Below are positions 17,190 to 26,962 of a stretch of 64,000 bases of DNA, piece after piece. The notes under the pieces were generated by a model that searched no databases, was not told where the DNA came from, and worked only from the letters and a program-made list of their open reading frames with translations. The position numbers and the translations under genes are program-made. The first letter of the stretch is position 1. Every line of letters starts with the position of its first letter. Source of the DNA: Pusillimonas sp. UBA3987 (GTDB lineage: Bacteria > Pseudomonadota > Gammaproteobacteria > Burkholderiales > Burkholderiaceae_B); assembly GCA_002384935.1 (NCBI GenBank), contig DGCD01000009.1:248001-312000 (forward strand), written 5' to 3'.

Positions 17190-20100
17190 ATGTCTAACCA
17201 TCCTGCAACGCTGGTCGCCCAGGAAGTGGCTATCGATGCATCACGCATCGGCCTTCCCCGCGCACAAGGCCTGTACAACCCCGTTAACGAACACGACGCC
17301 TGTGGTGTGGGTTTTGTCGCCCACATCAAAGGCAAGGCCACGCATGCCATTATTCAGCAAGGCCTGAAAATTCTCGAAAACCTCGACCATCGTGGCGCCG
17401 TAGGCGCCGACGAACTCATGGGCGACGGCGCGGGTATTCTTATTCAAATTCCCGATGCCCTGTATCGTGAAGAGCTGTCCACGCAAGGCATTGAACTGCC
17501 ACCTCCGGGCGAATACGGTGTCGCAATGGTATTCCTGCCCAAGGAAACGGCTTCACGCCTGGCCTGTGAGCGCGAACTGGAACGCGCCGTGCGCGACGAA
17601 GGCCAGGTCGTGCTCGGCTGGCGCGACGTACCCATTGATTCGGAAATGCCCATGTCACCCACGGTAAAAGCCGTGGAACCGGTCATTCGCCAGCTTTTCA
17701 TTGGCCGCGGCACCGACATCATGGTACCCGACGCACTGGAACGCAAACTGTACGTTATCCGCAAGGCAGCCAGCCACGCCATTAACCGCATGAAGCTGGC
17801 GCACGGCCAGGAATATTTCGTGCCGTCCATCTCCGTGCGCACCGTCGTCTACAAAGGCCTGTTGCTGGCCAACCAGGTGGGCCTGTACTACCGCGACCTG
17901 GCCGACACCCGCGCGGTATCGGCCCTTTCGCTGGTACACCAACGCTTTTCCACCAACACCTTCCCGGCCTGGCCATTGGCCCACCCTTACCGCATGATCG
18001 CCCACAACGGCGAAATCAATACGGTGAAAGGCAACTTCAACTGGCTGCGCGCCCGTGAAGGCGTCATGCAGTCGGCCGTACTGGGCGACGACCTGAAAAA
18101 GCTGTACCCCATTGTGTACGAAGGCCAATCCGACACGGCCACCTTCGACAACTGCCTGGAACTGCTGGTCATGTCGGGCTACTCATTGGCTCACGCCATG
18201 ATGATGATGATTCCTGAAGCATGGGAACAGCACACCGACATGGACGAAAGCCGCCGTGCTTTCTACGAATACCATGCCGCCATGATGGAACCCTGGGACG
18301 GCCCCGCCGCCGTAGCCTTTACCGACGGGCGCCAAATCGGCGCCATGCTCGATCGCAACGGCCTGCGCCCCGCCCGCTACCTCATTACCGACGACGACCT
18401 GGTCGTCATGGCATCGGAAGCCGGTACGCTGTCCATCCCTGAACACCGCATCGTCAAGAAATGGCGCCTGCAGCCCGGAAAAATGTTCCTGATCGACCTG
18501 GAACAGGGCCGCATCATCAACGACGACGAAATCAAGGCTCGTCTGTCAAATTCGCGCCCCTATCGCCAGTGGATCGAGCGCCTGCGCATCAAGCTCGACA
18601 CCTTGCCCACGCCGAAGTACGACGAAAAGCCCGAGTCGAACGTCTCGCTGCTCGATCGCCAGCAGGCTTTCGGCTGGACGCAGGAAGACGTTAAGTTCGT
18701 ACTCGAGCCCATGGCCGCCAAGGGCGAGGAAAGCACCGGCTCCATGGGTAACGACATCCCGCTGGCCGTGCTGTCGAACCGACCCAAGCCGCTTTACAAC
18801 TACTTCCGCCAGCGTTTTGCGCAAGTAACCAACCCGCCTATCGACCCCATTCGCGAGCAACTGGTCATGTCGCTGGTGTCGTTTGTCGGGCCCAAGCCCA
18901 ATCTGCTCGACATCAACAACGTCAACCCGCCGCTGCGCCTGGAAATCCATCAGCCCGTGCTCGATTTCGACGCCATGGCGCAAATCCGCAATATCGAAAC
19001 CATTACTTCGGGCAAGTTCCGCAGCTATGAGCTCGATATTACCTACCCCATTGAGTGGGGCTCCGAAGGCATCGAGGCCTACCTGGCCTCCTTGTGCGCC
19101 AACGCGGCCGACGCTGTGCGCAGCGGCTACAACATTCTGGTGGTCACCGACCGCAAGGTCGACGCCGAGCGCGTCGCCATCCCGGCCCTGCTGGCCACGT
19201 CGGCCGTGCACCAACATTTAATCCGCGAAGGCCTGCGTACCAACACCGGCCTGGTGGTGGAAAGCGGCACGGTACGCGAAGTGCACCACGTTGCCTGTCT
19301 GGCCGGCTATGGCGCGGAAGCCGTTCACCCTTACCTGGCCCTGGAAACCCTGGTGTCTCTGGGCGACGGCGAAAACGCCATCAAGAACTACATCAAGGCC
19401 GTTGGCAAGGGCCTGAACAAGGTCATGTCCAAAATGGGCATCTCCACCTACATGTCGTACTGTGGCGCGCAAATCTTTGAAGCCGTCGGCCTTAGCACCC
19501 CCCTGGTCAACAAGTATTTCCTGGGCACGCCCAGCAACGTTGAAGGCATCGGCATCTTTGAAGTGGCTGAAGAGGCCCTGCGCATACACAAAGCCGCGTT
19601 CAGCGACGACCCTGTCCTGGCGCACGACCTGGAAGCGGGGGGTGAATACGCCTTCCGTGTCCGCGGCGAAGAGCATATGTGGAACCCCGAGTCCATTGCC
19701 AAGCTGCAACACTCCACCCGCGCCAACAACTACAACACCTACAAAGAGTACGCCCAACTCATTAACGACCAATCCCGTCGTCACATGACACTGCGCGGCC
19801 TGTTTGAGTTCAAGGTCGACCCATCCAAAGCCATTGCGCTCTCGGAAGTGGAACCGGCCAAGGATATTGTCAAACGCTTTGCCACCGGCGCCATGTCGCT
19901 GGGCTCCATTTCCACCGAAGCACACTCGGTGTTGGCTGTTGCCATGAACCGCATCGGCGGCAAATCGAATACCGGCGAAGGCGGTGAAGACCAACGCCGC
20001 TATCGCACGGAAATGAGCTCCGGCAAAAGCCCGATCAAAAAGGGTGACACCCTGGGCTCTTTCCTGGGCAAAGATCTCATCGAAGCCGACATCGCCCTGC

Positions 20101-21917
20101 AGGCGGGCGACTCCCTGCGCTCGCGCATCAAGCAAGTGGCCTCGGGTCGTTTCGGCGTATCGGCCGAATACCTGACCAGCGCCGATCAGATCCAGATCAA
20201 AATGGCCCAGGGCGCCAAACCCGGCGAAGGCGGCCAATTACCCGGCCACAAGGTGTCCGAATACATTGCCAAGCTGCGCTTCTCTGTCCCCGGCGTTGGC
20301 CTGATCTCGCCGCCCCCACACCACGACATCTATTCCATCGAAGACCTGGCCCAGCTCATTCACGACCTGAAGAACGTGAATCCGAAGGCGGCTATTTCCG
20401 TGAAACTGGTGGCCGAAGTAGGCGTTGGCACCATTGCCACCGGTGTGGCCAAGGCCAAGGCCGATCACGTGGTTATTGCCGGCCACGATGGCGGCACCGG
20501 CGCCTCGCCATTGTCGTCCATCAAGCACGCCGGCTCCCCGTGGGAACTGGGCCTGGCCGAAACCCAGCAAACACTGGTATTGAACGCCCTGCGCAGCCGT
20601 ATCCGCGTACAGGCCGACGGCCAGATGAAAACCGGACGCGACGTGGTCATCGGCGCGTTGCTGGGTGCCGATGAATTCGGTTTTGCAACTGCACCGCTGG
20701 TTGTGGAAGGCTGCATCATGATGCGCAAATGCCATCTGAACACCTGCCCGGTGGGTGTGGCAACGCAAGACCCCGTGCTGCGCAAGAAATTCTCCGGCAA
20801 GCCGGAGTACGTGGTGAACTACTTCTTCTTCGTTGCCGAGGAAGTGCGTGAAATCATGGCGCAACTGGGCATCCGCACGTTCGATGAACTCATCGGCCGC
20901 GCCGACCTGCTCAACACGGCACCGGCAATCGATCACTGGAAAGCCAAAGGGCTCGATTTCTCACGCGTATTCGAAACCATCCCCAGCGACGAGCCACTGT
21001 ATCAAACGCAAGTTCAAGACCACGGCCTTGACAAAGCGCTGGATCACATGCTGATCGAACGCAGCAAGCCCGCCATTGAAAAAGGCGAAAAGGTTTCGTT
21101 CATCACACCCGTGCGCAATCGCAACCGTACCGTAGGCACCATGCTCTCGGGTGTGGTAGCCGCCAAATACGGCCACGACGGCCTGCCCGACGACACCATC
21201 CACATTCAGTGCAATGGTACGGCAGGGCAAAGCTTCGGCGCCTTCCTGGCACACGGCATCACGCTGGACCTGGTCGGCGAAGGCAACGACTACGTCGGCA
21301 AGGGCTTGTCGGGTGGCCGCATTATCGTGCGCTCGCCCAACGACTTCCGTGGCCCCGGCCCCGAGCACATTATTGCCGGTAACACCGTGCTGTATGGCGC
21401 ACTGGGCGGCGAAGCCTATTTCAACGGTGTGGCCGGCGAACGTTTCGCCGTGCGTAACTCCGGCGCAGCCACCGTGGTGGAAGGTACCGGCGACCACGGC
21501 TGCGAATACATGACCGGCGGCACCGTTGTCGTGCTGGGTGAAACCGGCCGCAACTTCGGCGCCGGCATGTCGGGCGGCGTAGCTTACGTTTACGACCCTG
21601 AAGGCGTATTCGAAAAGCGCTGCAACCTGGCTATGGTTGACCTGGAACACGTGCTTGCACACACCGAGCAATCGGAGTCGGTGGATATCGAAAACTGGCA
21701 CAGCATGACCAGTGGCGGTGAGCGTGAAACCGACGAAACCATTTTGCGTCGTTTAATTGAAAACCACTACCGCTACACCGGCAGCCTGCTGTCGCGCGAC
21801 CTCATCAGCGATTGGTCACGCGCCCGCAAGGCCTTCGTGAAGGTCATGCCAAAAGAGTATCGCCGCGCCCTGAAAGAATTATGGGCCGCCGCGAACCCCG
21901 ATCAAATTGCTGCCTAA
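17190..21917 (+). CDS. gltB: Glutamate synthase (NADPH) large subunit
   Basis: A 1,575-residue GltB. It makes two glutamates from glutamine and 2-oxoglutarate with electrons passed from GltD. The class II amidotransferase nucleophile is Cys38 (NEHDACGVGFVAHIKG), so the propeptide would be 37 residues. The FMN/2-oxoglutarate synthase domain carries GEGGEDQRRY, the 3Fe-4S cysteine segment RKCHLNTCPVGVATQDP, and the C-terminal GXGXG beta-helix domain has the repeated glycine pattern (GLSGGRIIV, ALGGEAYFNG, GAGMSGG). Length and order are typical. A clear AGGAG site precedes the ATG at 17190. It is followed after 11 bases by gltD. Confidence 0.97.
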   Translation: MSNHPATLVAQEVAIDASRIGLPRAQGLYNPVNEHDACGVGFVAHIKGKATHAIIQQGLKILENLDHRGAVGADELMGDGAGILIQIPDALYREELSTQGIELPPPGEYGVAMVFLPKETASRLACERELERAVRDEGQVVLGWRDVPIDSEMPMSPTVKAVEPVIRQLFIGRGTDIMVPDALERKLYVIRKAASHAINRMKLAHGQEYFVPSISVRTVVYKGLLLANQVGLYYRDLADTRAVSALSLVHQRFSTNTFPAWPLAHPYRMIAHNGEINTVKGNFNWLRAREGVMQSAVLGDDLKKLYPIVYEGQSDTATFDNCLELLVMSGYSLAHAMMMMIPEAWEQHTDMDESRRAFYEYHAAMMEPWDGPAAVAFTDGRQIGAMLDRNGLRPARYLITDDDLVVMASEAGTLSIPEHRIVKKWRLQPGKMFLIDLEQGRIINDDEIKARLSNSRPYRQWIERLRIKLDTLPTPKYDEKPESNVSLLDRQQAFGWTQEDVKFVLEPMAAKGEESTGSMGNDIPLAVLSNRPKPLYNYFRQRFAQVTNPPIDPIREQLVMSLVSFVGPKPNLLDINNVNPPLRLEIHQPVLDFDAMAQIRNIETITSGKFRSYELDITYPIEWGSEGIEAYLASLCANAADAVRSGYNILVVTDRKVDAERVAIPALLATSAVHQHLIREGLRTNTGLVVESGTVREVHHVACLAGYGAEAVHPYLALETLVSLGDGENAIKNYIKAVGKGLNKVMSKMGISTYMSYCGAQIFEAVGLSTPLVNKYFLGTPSNVEGIGIFEVAEEALRIHKAAFSDDPVLAHDLEAGGEYAFRVRGEEHMWNPESIAKLQHSTRANNYNTYKEYAQLINDQSRRHMTLRGLFEFKVDPSKAIALSEVEPAKDIVKRFATGAMSLGSISTEAHSVLAVAMNRIGGKSNTGEGGEDQRRYRTEMSSGKSPIKKGDTLGSFLGKDLIEADIALQAGDSLRSRIKQVASGRFGVSAEYLTSADQIQIKMAQGAKPGEGGQLPGHKVSEYIAKLRFSVPGVGLISPPPHHDIYSIEDLAQLIHDLKNVNPKAAISVKLVAEVGVGTIATGVAKAKADHVVIAGHDGGTGASPLSSIKHAGSPWELGLAETQQTLVLNALRSRIRVQADGQMKTGRDVVIGALLGADEFGFATAPLVVEGCIMMRKCHLNTCPVGVATQDPVLRKKFSGKPEYVVNYFFFVAEEVREIMAQLGIRTFDELIGRADLLNTAPAIDHWKAKGLDFSRVFETIPSDEPLYQTQVQDHGLDKALDHMLIERSKPAIEKGEKVSFITPVRNRNRTVGTMLSGVVAAKYGHDGLPDDTIHIQCNGTAGQSFGAFLAHGITLDLVGEGNDYVGKGLSGGRIIVRSPNDFRGPGPEHIIAGNTVLYGALGGEAYFNGVAGERFAVRNSGAATVVEGTGDHGCEYMTGGTVVVLGETGRNFGAGMSGGVAYVYDPEGVFEKRCNLAMVDLEHVLAHTEQSESVDIENWHSMTSGGERETDETILRRLIENHYRYTGSLLSRDLISDWSRARKAFVKVMPKEYRRALKELWAAANPDQIAA

Positions 21918-21928
21918 GGAATAGAACA

Positions 21929-23392
21929 ATGGGCAAAGTTACTGGATTTCTTGAATTCGACCGCCTTTCCGAGGCGCAGGAAGCACCCAAAGAGCGTGTA
22001 AAGCACTGGAAAGAGTTTGTTATTACGCTTTCCGATGAAGACGCCAAGGTACAAGGGGCGCGCTGCATGGACTGCGGCATTCCCTTCTGTATCACCGGCT
22101 GTCCGGTGAATAACATCATTCCCGACTTCAACGACCTGGTGTACAAGCAAGACTGGGCACGTGCGCTGGAAGTGCTCCACTCCACCAACAACTTTCCGGA
22201 GTTCACAGGCCGCATCTGCCCCGCCCCTTGCGAGGCCGCCTGCACCCTGAACATTAATGACGACGCGATCGGCATTAAATCCATCGAACACGCCATTATC
22301 GACAAGGGCTGGAAAGAAGGCTGGGTTACCGCCGAGCCCCCCAGCCGCAAAACCGGCAAGAAAGTAGCCGTAGTGGGTTCCGGCCCCGCCGGCCTGGCCT
22401 GTGCACAGCAACTGGCCCGTGCAGGCCATTCCGTGACGGTGTTTGAAAAGAACAACCGCATCGGCGGCCTGCTGCGTTACGGCATCCCCGACTTCAAAAT
22501 GGAGAAGTCGCACATTGACCGCCGCCTGGCCCAGATGGAAGCCGAAGGCGTGGAGTTCCAGCCCTCTACTTACGTCGGCAACGAAGCCGACGCAGACGAC
22601 GGCCTAACCGTACGCACACCGGAATCGCTGAAAGAAGAATTCGATGCCGTAGTGCTCACAGGCGGCTCGGAAACCCCACGCGATCTGCCCGTTACCGGAC
22701 GTGATCTGAATGGCATTCACTTTGCCATGGAGTTCCTGACCCAGCAGAACAAGGCCAATGCAGGCGACCACATTGCCAAGCAGATTTCGGCCAAAGGCAA
22801 GCACGTGATTGTGATCGGTGGCGGCGACACCGGCTCCGACTGCGTTGGCACCAGCCATCGCCACGGCGCCGCATCGGTTACCCAGTTCGAACTGATGCCA
22901 CGCCCACCCGAGTCGGAAGACAAAGATCTAACCTGGCCCTACTGGCCCTTGAAGATGCGCACCTCGTCCTCCCAGGAAGAAGGCGGTGATCGTGACTGGG
23001 CCGTAGCCACCAAATCCTTCGACGGCAAGAACGGTAAAGTTGAAAAGCTTACAGCCGTGCGTGTTGAATGGTTTAAAGACAAAGCCACCGGCCAGATGAA
23101 AATGCGTGAAGTGGAAGGCTCGGAATTCGAACTGAAAGCCGATCTTGTCTTGTTGGCCATGGGCTTTGTGTCGCCCATAAAGAACGTACTGGACGCATTC
23201 GGCATTGAACTGGACAACCGCGGCAATGCCAAGGCCGACACCGAAAACTACCGTACCAGCGACAGCAAGATATTCGCCGCCGGCGACATGCGTCGTGGCC
23301 AGTCTCTGGTTGTGTGGGCAATTCGTGAAGGCCGCCAGGCTGCACGTTCAGTGGATGAGTTCTTAATGGGCTCTTCTACGCTGCCGCGTTAA
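21929..23392 (+). CDS. gltD: Glutamate synthase (NADPH) small subunit
   Basis: A 487-residue GltD that takes electrons from NADPH through FAD and two 4Fe-4S clusters to GltB. Cluster cysteines are in CMDCGIPFCITGCPVNN and CPAPCEAAC, FAD binding is in VAVVGSGPAGLACAQQLA, and the NADPH motif VIGGGDTGSDC is present. The open frame extends 39 codons upstream into gltB, but the ATG at 21929 has TAAGGA eight bases upstream and matches the family N-terminus MGKVTGFLE. The gltBD pair is an operon; its 3' end faces the MarR gene across a strong hairpin. Confidence 0.97.
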   Translation: MGKVTGFLEFDRLSEAQEAPKERVKHWKEFVITLSDEDAKVQGARCMDCGIPFCITGCPVNNIIPDFNDLVYKQDWARALEVLHSTNNFPEFTGRICPAPCEAACTLNINDDAIGIKSIEHAIIDKGWKEGWVTAEPPSRKTGKKVAVVGSGPAGLACAQQLARAGHSVTVFEKNNRIGGLLRYGIPDFKMEKSHIDRRLAQMEAEGVEFQPSTYVGNEADADDGLTVRTPESLKEEFDAVVLTGGSETPRDLPVTGRDLNGIHFAMEFLTQQNKANAGDHIAKQISAKGKHVIVIGGGDTGSDCVGTSHRHGAASVTQFELMPRPPESEDKDLTWPYWPLKMRTSSSQEEGGDRDWAVATKSFDGKNGKVEKLTAVRVEWFKDKATGQMKMREVEGSEFELKADLVLLAMGFVSPIKNVLDAFGIELDNRGNAKADTENYRTSDSKIFAAGDMRRGQSLVVWAIREGRQAARSVDEFLMGSSTLPR

Positions 23393-23422
23393 GTCATTCG
23401 CTTTTAAGCGTCTTGTTCACGC

Positions 23423-23460
23423 TTGGGCCATACACTGCGCAAACCCGGTGTATGGCCCAA
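23423..23460. terminator. Hairpin between convergent gltD and marR genes, probable bidirectional terminator
   Basis: A perfect 13-bp inverted repeat TTGGGCCATACAC / GTGTATGGCCCAA with a 12-base loop lies in the 78-base gap between the converging gltD and MarR-gene stops. No T-run follows on either strand, so termination by this hairpin alone is not certain. Confidence 0.55.
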
Positions 23461-23470
23461 ATAGCAAGCG

Positions 23471-23902
23471 TCAGATCTCTTCCAGGTTTTTATGAATCTG
23501 TATTAACGCTTGTTTAAGCCACTTGATCTCGTCGGCACTGAATGTTTTCGTGCCGACGGTTTCAAAATGCGCTGCCAGCGGCATCAACTGATCAACCAGC
23601 TTTTCTCCTTTCTCGGTTATCGTAATACTGACAGTGCGCCCGTTGTGCTCGGGCCTGACCCGCAGCACCAACCCCTTGCGCTGCATTGAACTGATCAACC
23701 TGGAAAGGGTTGAAACTTCCACCGTTACCATGTCGCTCAAGTCGCCCAGGTTCTGGGCCCCTTCCTGCCGCAATACCGCCATCACCCTGTACATCGGTAA
23801 CGTCAACTCGTACTCAAGAAGTCGCTTCGAGAAAAGCTCGCCCATTCTCACACCAACCCGGTTGAGCAAATAGGGAAAAGAGGTCGTAAAACGATATTTC
23901 AT
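23471..23902 (-). CDS. MarR-family transcriptional regulator, probably of the gamma-resorcylate genes
   Basis: A 143-residue MarR/SlyA regulator with the winged-helix core LTLPMYRVMAVLRQEGAQN, LGDLSDMVTVEVSTLSRLIS, and the wing RKGLVLRVRPEHNGRTVSI (about residues 33-110). It is divergent from the TRAP importer and catabolic genes, with 239 bases between the starts, and a large palindrome lies in that gap. Known gamma-resorcylate clusters carry a MarR-type regulator (GraR), so I infer the same role here; the identity of the effector is not visible. Confidence 0.85.
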   Translation of the reverse strand: MKYRFTTSFPYLLNRVGVRMGELFSKRLLEYELTLPMYRVMAVLRQEGAQNLGDLSDMVTVEVSTLSRLISSMQRKGLVLRVRPEHNGRTVSITITEKGEKLVDQLMPLAAHFETVGTKTFSADEIKWLKQALIQIHKNLEEI

Positions 23903-24022
23903 GGCAGTGGTTTTCTATTGGGTTAACTGATTGACGCCACGGCGGGCAACACAAGCGACATAGGCACCAGACAACATTCTATCGGACCCGATCCGAGACG
24001 CATTATTTTCTCATAACTTGAA

Positions 24023-24054
24023 AATACAAATGTTTTTATAACAACATTTGTATT
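24023..24054. promoter_or_regulatory. Candidate MarR operator with overlapping TTGACA
   Basis: A perfect 12-bp inverted repeat AATACAAATGTT / AACATTTGTATT with an 8-base centre lies between the MarR gene and dctP. Its right arm runs into TTGACA (24053-24058), a consensus -35 hexamer for plus-strand transcription, although I could not place a good -10 at the right distance. The position fits repression of the importer genes by the divergent regulator. Confidence 0.55.
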
Positions 24055-24141
24055 GACAAATATTGATAATAATAAGAAAGTATCAGCAGACGTAAAAACG
24101 AACGGGGCAAAAATATGTCCCGAAACACAAGGAGGAGACTT

Positions 24142-25152
24142 ATGCTGAAATGGCAGAAAAAACTATTGACCGCCGTAATGGCGGTGGGGCTCGGTATCGC
24201 AAGTGCCACCGCACAAGCGTTTACTTTGAAAGTATCGTCCCCAACAAACAATGATGTCATCCTTAAATGGATGGAAACATTCAAAGCGGGTGTCGAAAAA
24301 AGGTCTAACGGCGAGATCGAAGTCGAAATCTACCCGGCCAACCAACTCGGGCAAATTCCCGCCACAGTGGAAGGCGTGGTATTCGGCACCATCGAAGTCA
24401 CCGCGCCGGCTTCAGGCTTTTTTGTCAAACTGGATCCCCGTTTTGAAGTCTTCGACGTTCCGGGTTTGTTCAGCAGCTTTGAATCCGCCCAGCGCGTACT
24501 TTCAGACCCTGCAGTGCTCGACAGAATAAGCCAGTATGGGAACGACAAAGGGGTCACGACGATCGCCGCTTTTCCACACGGGCCATTAGGCCTTTTAACT
24601 GTCGACGGCGTCAGGAAAGCTGCCGATTTTGAAGGCAAGAAAATACGCGTGGCGGGCCCATCACCCCTTTATGTTGCACCCTACGAAGAGCTGAATGCAG
24701 CGCCCGTTTCAATGCCCCTTGGCGAGGTGCTTCCCGCCATGCAAATGCGCACGGTCGACGGTTTACTTGCCGGCGTTCCGGTTTATACCACCGGAAAATT
24801 CTACGACGTGGCCAAACCTTTAACGATTCTGCCCGAAAGCTATCTGATTGTGACCGCAGTCGCCAGCAACCTGTTCCTTGATCAGATTGGGCCCGAACTG
24901 GCAGCCATCGTTCGCGAAGAGGCGCGAACTGCATTACCGATTGCCAATCAGTGGAATACCACCGCAGTCAACAAAGCTTTCGAGGTCTGGAAAGAAAACG
25001 GTGGCGAGGTCATTACACTTTCCGCCCCGGAACAGAAAAACTATTTGAACGCGGTCGATACCGTTATGCCGGCAGTCTTCAAGGCAAACCCCGCCCTCAA
25101 GGCGGAAATAGAAGCGCTTGAAGCGGCTCAGAAGCGGATCAACAACAAGTAA
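24142..25152 (+). CDS. dctP: TRAP transporter substrate-binding protein DctP
   Basis: A 336-residue periplasmic solute receptor of the DctP family. A signal peptide ends at AQA-FT near residue 26, and the mature protein carries family phrases such as YPANQLGQIPATVEGVVFG and the arginine-containing MQMRTVDGLLAG region that contacts the carboxylate of the ligand. The frame is open from 24115, but the ATG at 24142 has an AGGAG site upstream and gives a proper signal peptide. It heads a DctPQM set beside gamma-resorcylate catabolic genes, so 2,6-dihydroxybenzoate is the inferred cargo. A GC-rich hairpin follows it. Confidence 0.88.
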   Translation: MLKWQKKLLTAVMAVGLGIASATAQAFTLKVSSPTNNDVILKWMETFKAGVEKRSNGEIEVEIYPANQLGQIPATVEGVVFGTIEVTAPASGFFVKLDPRFEVFDVPGLFSSFESAQRVLSDPAVLDRISQYGNDKGVTTIAAFPHGPLGLLTVDGVRKAADFEGKKIRVAGPSPLYVAPYEELNAAPVSMPLGEVLPAMQMRTVDGLLAGVPVYTTGKFYDVAKPLTILPESYLIVTAVASNLFLDQIGPELAAIVREEARTALPIANQWNTTAVNKAFEVWKENGGEVITLSAPEQKNYLNAVDTVMPAVFKANPALKAEIEALEAAQKRINNK

Positions 25153-25158
25153 GCTGTT

Positions 25159-25182
25159 CCGGGGGCACCAACCGGCCCCCGG
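25159..25182 (+). terminator. Intercistronic hairpin between dctP and dctQ
   Basis: CCGGGGGC and GCCCCCGG form a perfect 8-bp stem around an 8-base loop in the 54-base gap between dctP and dctQ. No T-run follows. It probably shapes mRNA levels so that the receptor exceeds the membrane subunits. Confidence 0.55.
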
Positions 25183-25206
25183 GCACTACGTCGACCAAAG
25201 CCATCT

Positions 25207-25689
25207 ATGTCTTCCACGATTGCCCGAGCCAGCGGCGTAATCAAAGTGGCACTCGCCTTGCTGTTAATGGCGGCGGTGCTGCTTAACTGCGCCAATATTT
25301 TTTCCCGATATTTTTTCAATGAAACCTACCTGGGTAGCGACGAGCTACAGGTTTTTGCCATGATCCTTATCGCCTTTCTGGGAACGATATGCATCAGCAA
25401 CGAACAACAACATTTGCGCATGGACGTTCTTTCGCATTATTTACGGCCCACGCAAAAACGTTACCTCTCGATTCTTGAGTCTTTAATCACGATCATCGTG
25501 TCCGGCACCGTGGCCTGGGCCTCGTTCGGTTTTGTAAAGCGGTTGTACAGCATGAACCAGCACAGCGGCATGGCCGATATCCCCATGTGGATACCGCACG
25601 GAACCATCACACTTGCCTTCGTTGCAATCACGCTCATTGCATTTCTTCGTCTTGTTGACCTTAGCCGAGGCCAGGGAGGCTCATCATGA
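25207..25689 (+). CDS. dctQ: TRAP transporter small membrane subunit DctQ
   Basis: A 160-residue membrane protein with four predicted hydrophobic segments (about residues 15-35, 48-66, 88-108 and 125-148) and the DctQ phrases NIFSRYFFNETYLGSDELQ and ISNEQQHLRMDVLSH. DctQ joins DctM to form the membrane part of the sodium-driven importer. Its stop overlaps the dctM start (ATGA), so the two membrane subunits are translationally coupled. Confidence 0.88.
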   Translation: MSSTIARASGVIKVALALLLMAAVLLNCANIFSRYFFNETYLGSDELQVFAMILIAFLGTICISNEQQHLRMDVLSHYLRPTQKRYLSILESLITIIVSGTVAWASFGFVKRLYSMNQHSGMADIPMWIPHGTITLAFVAITLIAFLRLVDLSRGQGGSS

Positions 25690-26960
25690 CATGGACGCTG
25701 GGGCTACTGCCCGTTCTGCTCTTGCTGCTGGGCTTTCCCATCTTTCTGGTACTGCTGACTGCTGCAACAACAACGCTTGTGCTGTTCATGAACGTGCCGT
25801 TAATGGCGTTGCAACAGACCATGTTTGCCTCGGTGAACGTCTATGCGCTATTGGCGTTGCCTTTTTTTATCTTTGCCGGTGAAATCATGGACCGGGGCAG
25901 CATCGCCGAGCGACTGGTTGGTCTTGTCAGTGCTTCAATAGGCAGAGTGCCTGGAAAAATCCCCGTTACCGCCGTAGGTGCGGGCGCCATTTTCGGCGCT
26001 ATCAGCGGTGTCGGGGCGGCCTCGGTTGCAACCGTCGGCAAGGTGATGTATCCATCGATGAAGCGCGCAGGCTATAACGAGGGCTTTTCGTCCGGTCTGT
26101 TGGTTTCCGTTGGTGCGGCAGGGGTTATCCTGCCGCCGTCCATTCCCATGATTGTTTACGCAGCCGCTGCAGATCAATCCATTCCCCGGCTGTATGCCGC
26201 CGGAATCGGACCTGGCCTGCTGGTCATCGTGCTCTTGACACTCTATTGCTTTTGGGTTGGCCGCAAAAACCGCAACGACAATGCACAAAGCTTTGGGTTC
26301 AAGCACTTCCTCCGTGCTTTTCAGCGCGGCGTCTGGGCACTTGGCGTTCCGGTGGTCATTATCGGCGGCATATACGGCGGCGTTTTCTCGCCAACCGAAG
26401 CGGCGGCCGTTGCATGTTTGTATGCCGCCATTGTGGCGGTGGTTGCTCTGCGTGACCTAAGCTTAACCGGCTTGCTCGAAGCGGCTATCAGCACGGTCAG
26501 ATTCAGTGCACAGATACTGATTATCGTGGCCTGCGCCGGCGTGTTCTCTTGGATGATTACTGTCAATCAGATCCCGGCCCAACTCGTGCAGTGGATTACG
26601 AGTGCCGATCTGGCCACCTGGCAATTACTCATGGTCATCAATCTCTTGCTGCTGCTTATCGGTTGCGCACTCGATCCGCTTTCCGCCATTTTGTTGCTAA
26701 GCCCCTTGCTGGTACCCATCACCGCTGCAGCCGGCATTGACCCGATCCATTTCGGCATGATCCTGACGCTTAATCTGGCCATTGGGTTATTTACCCCGCC
26801 CTTCGGCATCAACATCTTTGTCATGCAATCCATTTTTCACACACCGCTTACAACCATTTATCGCGGCATTACGCCTTTCCTGATCCTGTATTTCATCGCC
26901 TTGCTTGCGGTTACCTACATCCCCGGCATATCGCAATTCGGCGTCGATCTACTCATGTAA
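25686..26960 (+). CDS. dctM: TRAP transporter large membrane subunit DctM
   Basis: A 424-residue protein of about a dozen hydrophobic segments, the ion-coupled transport subunit of the TRAP importer. Family phrases include LPFFIFAGEIMDRGSIAERLV, GAIFGAISGVGAASVATVG, LPPSIPMIVYA and LTLNLAIGLFTPPFGINIFV (each a short extract). The length is typical. It overlaps dctQ by four bases and is followed by a 69-base gap that holds a new promoter for the catabolic enzymes. Confidence 0.92.
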   Translation: MTWTLGLLPVLLLLLGFPIFLVLLTAATTTLVLFMNVPLMALQQTMFASVNVYALLALPFFIFAGEIMDRGSIAERLVGLVSASIGRVPGKIPVTAVGAGAIFGAISGVGAASVATVGKVMYPSMKRAGYNEGFSSGLLVSVGAAGVILPPSIPMIVYAAAADQSIPRLYAAGIGPGLLVIVLLTLYCFWVGRKNRNDNAQSFGFKHFLRAFQRGVWALGVPVVIIGGIYGGVFSPTEAAAVACLYAAIVAVVALRDLSLTGLLEAAISTVRFSAQILIIVACAGVFSWMITVNQIPAQLVQWITSADLATWQLLMVINLLLLLIGCALDPLSAILLLSPLLVPITAAAGIDPIHFGMILTLNLAIGLFTPPFGINIFVMQSIFHTPLTTIYRGITPFLILYFIALLAVTYIPGISQFGVDLLM

Positions 26961-26962
26961 AT

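Noticed and set aside
19218..21701. Three long minus-strand open frames opposite gltB (339, 232 and 246 codons)
   Set aside because: They lie wholly antisense to a clearly coding gltB, have no family motifs, and arise from its GC-rich third positions.
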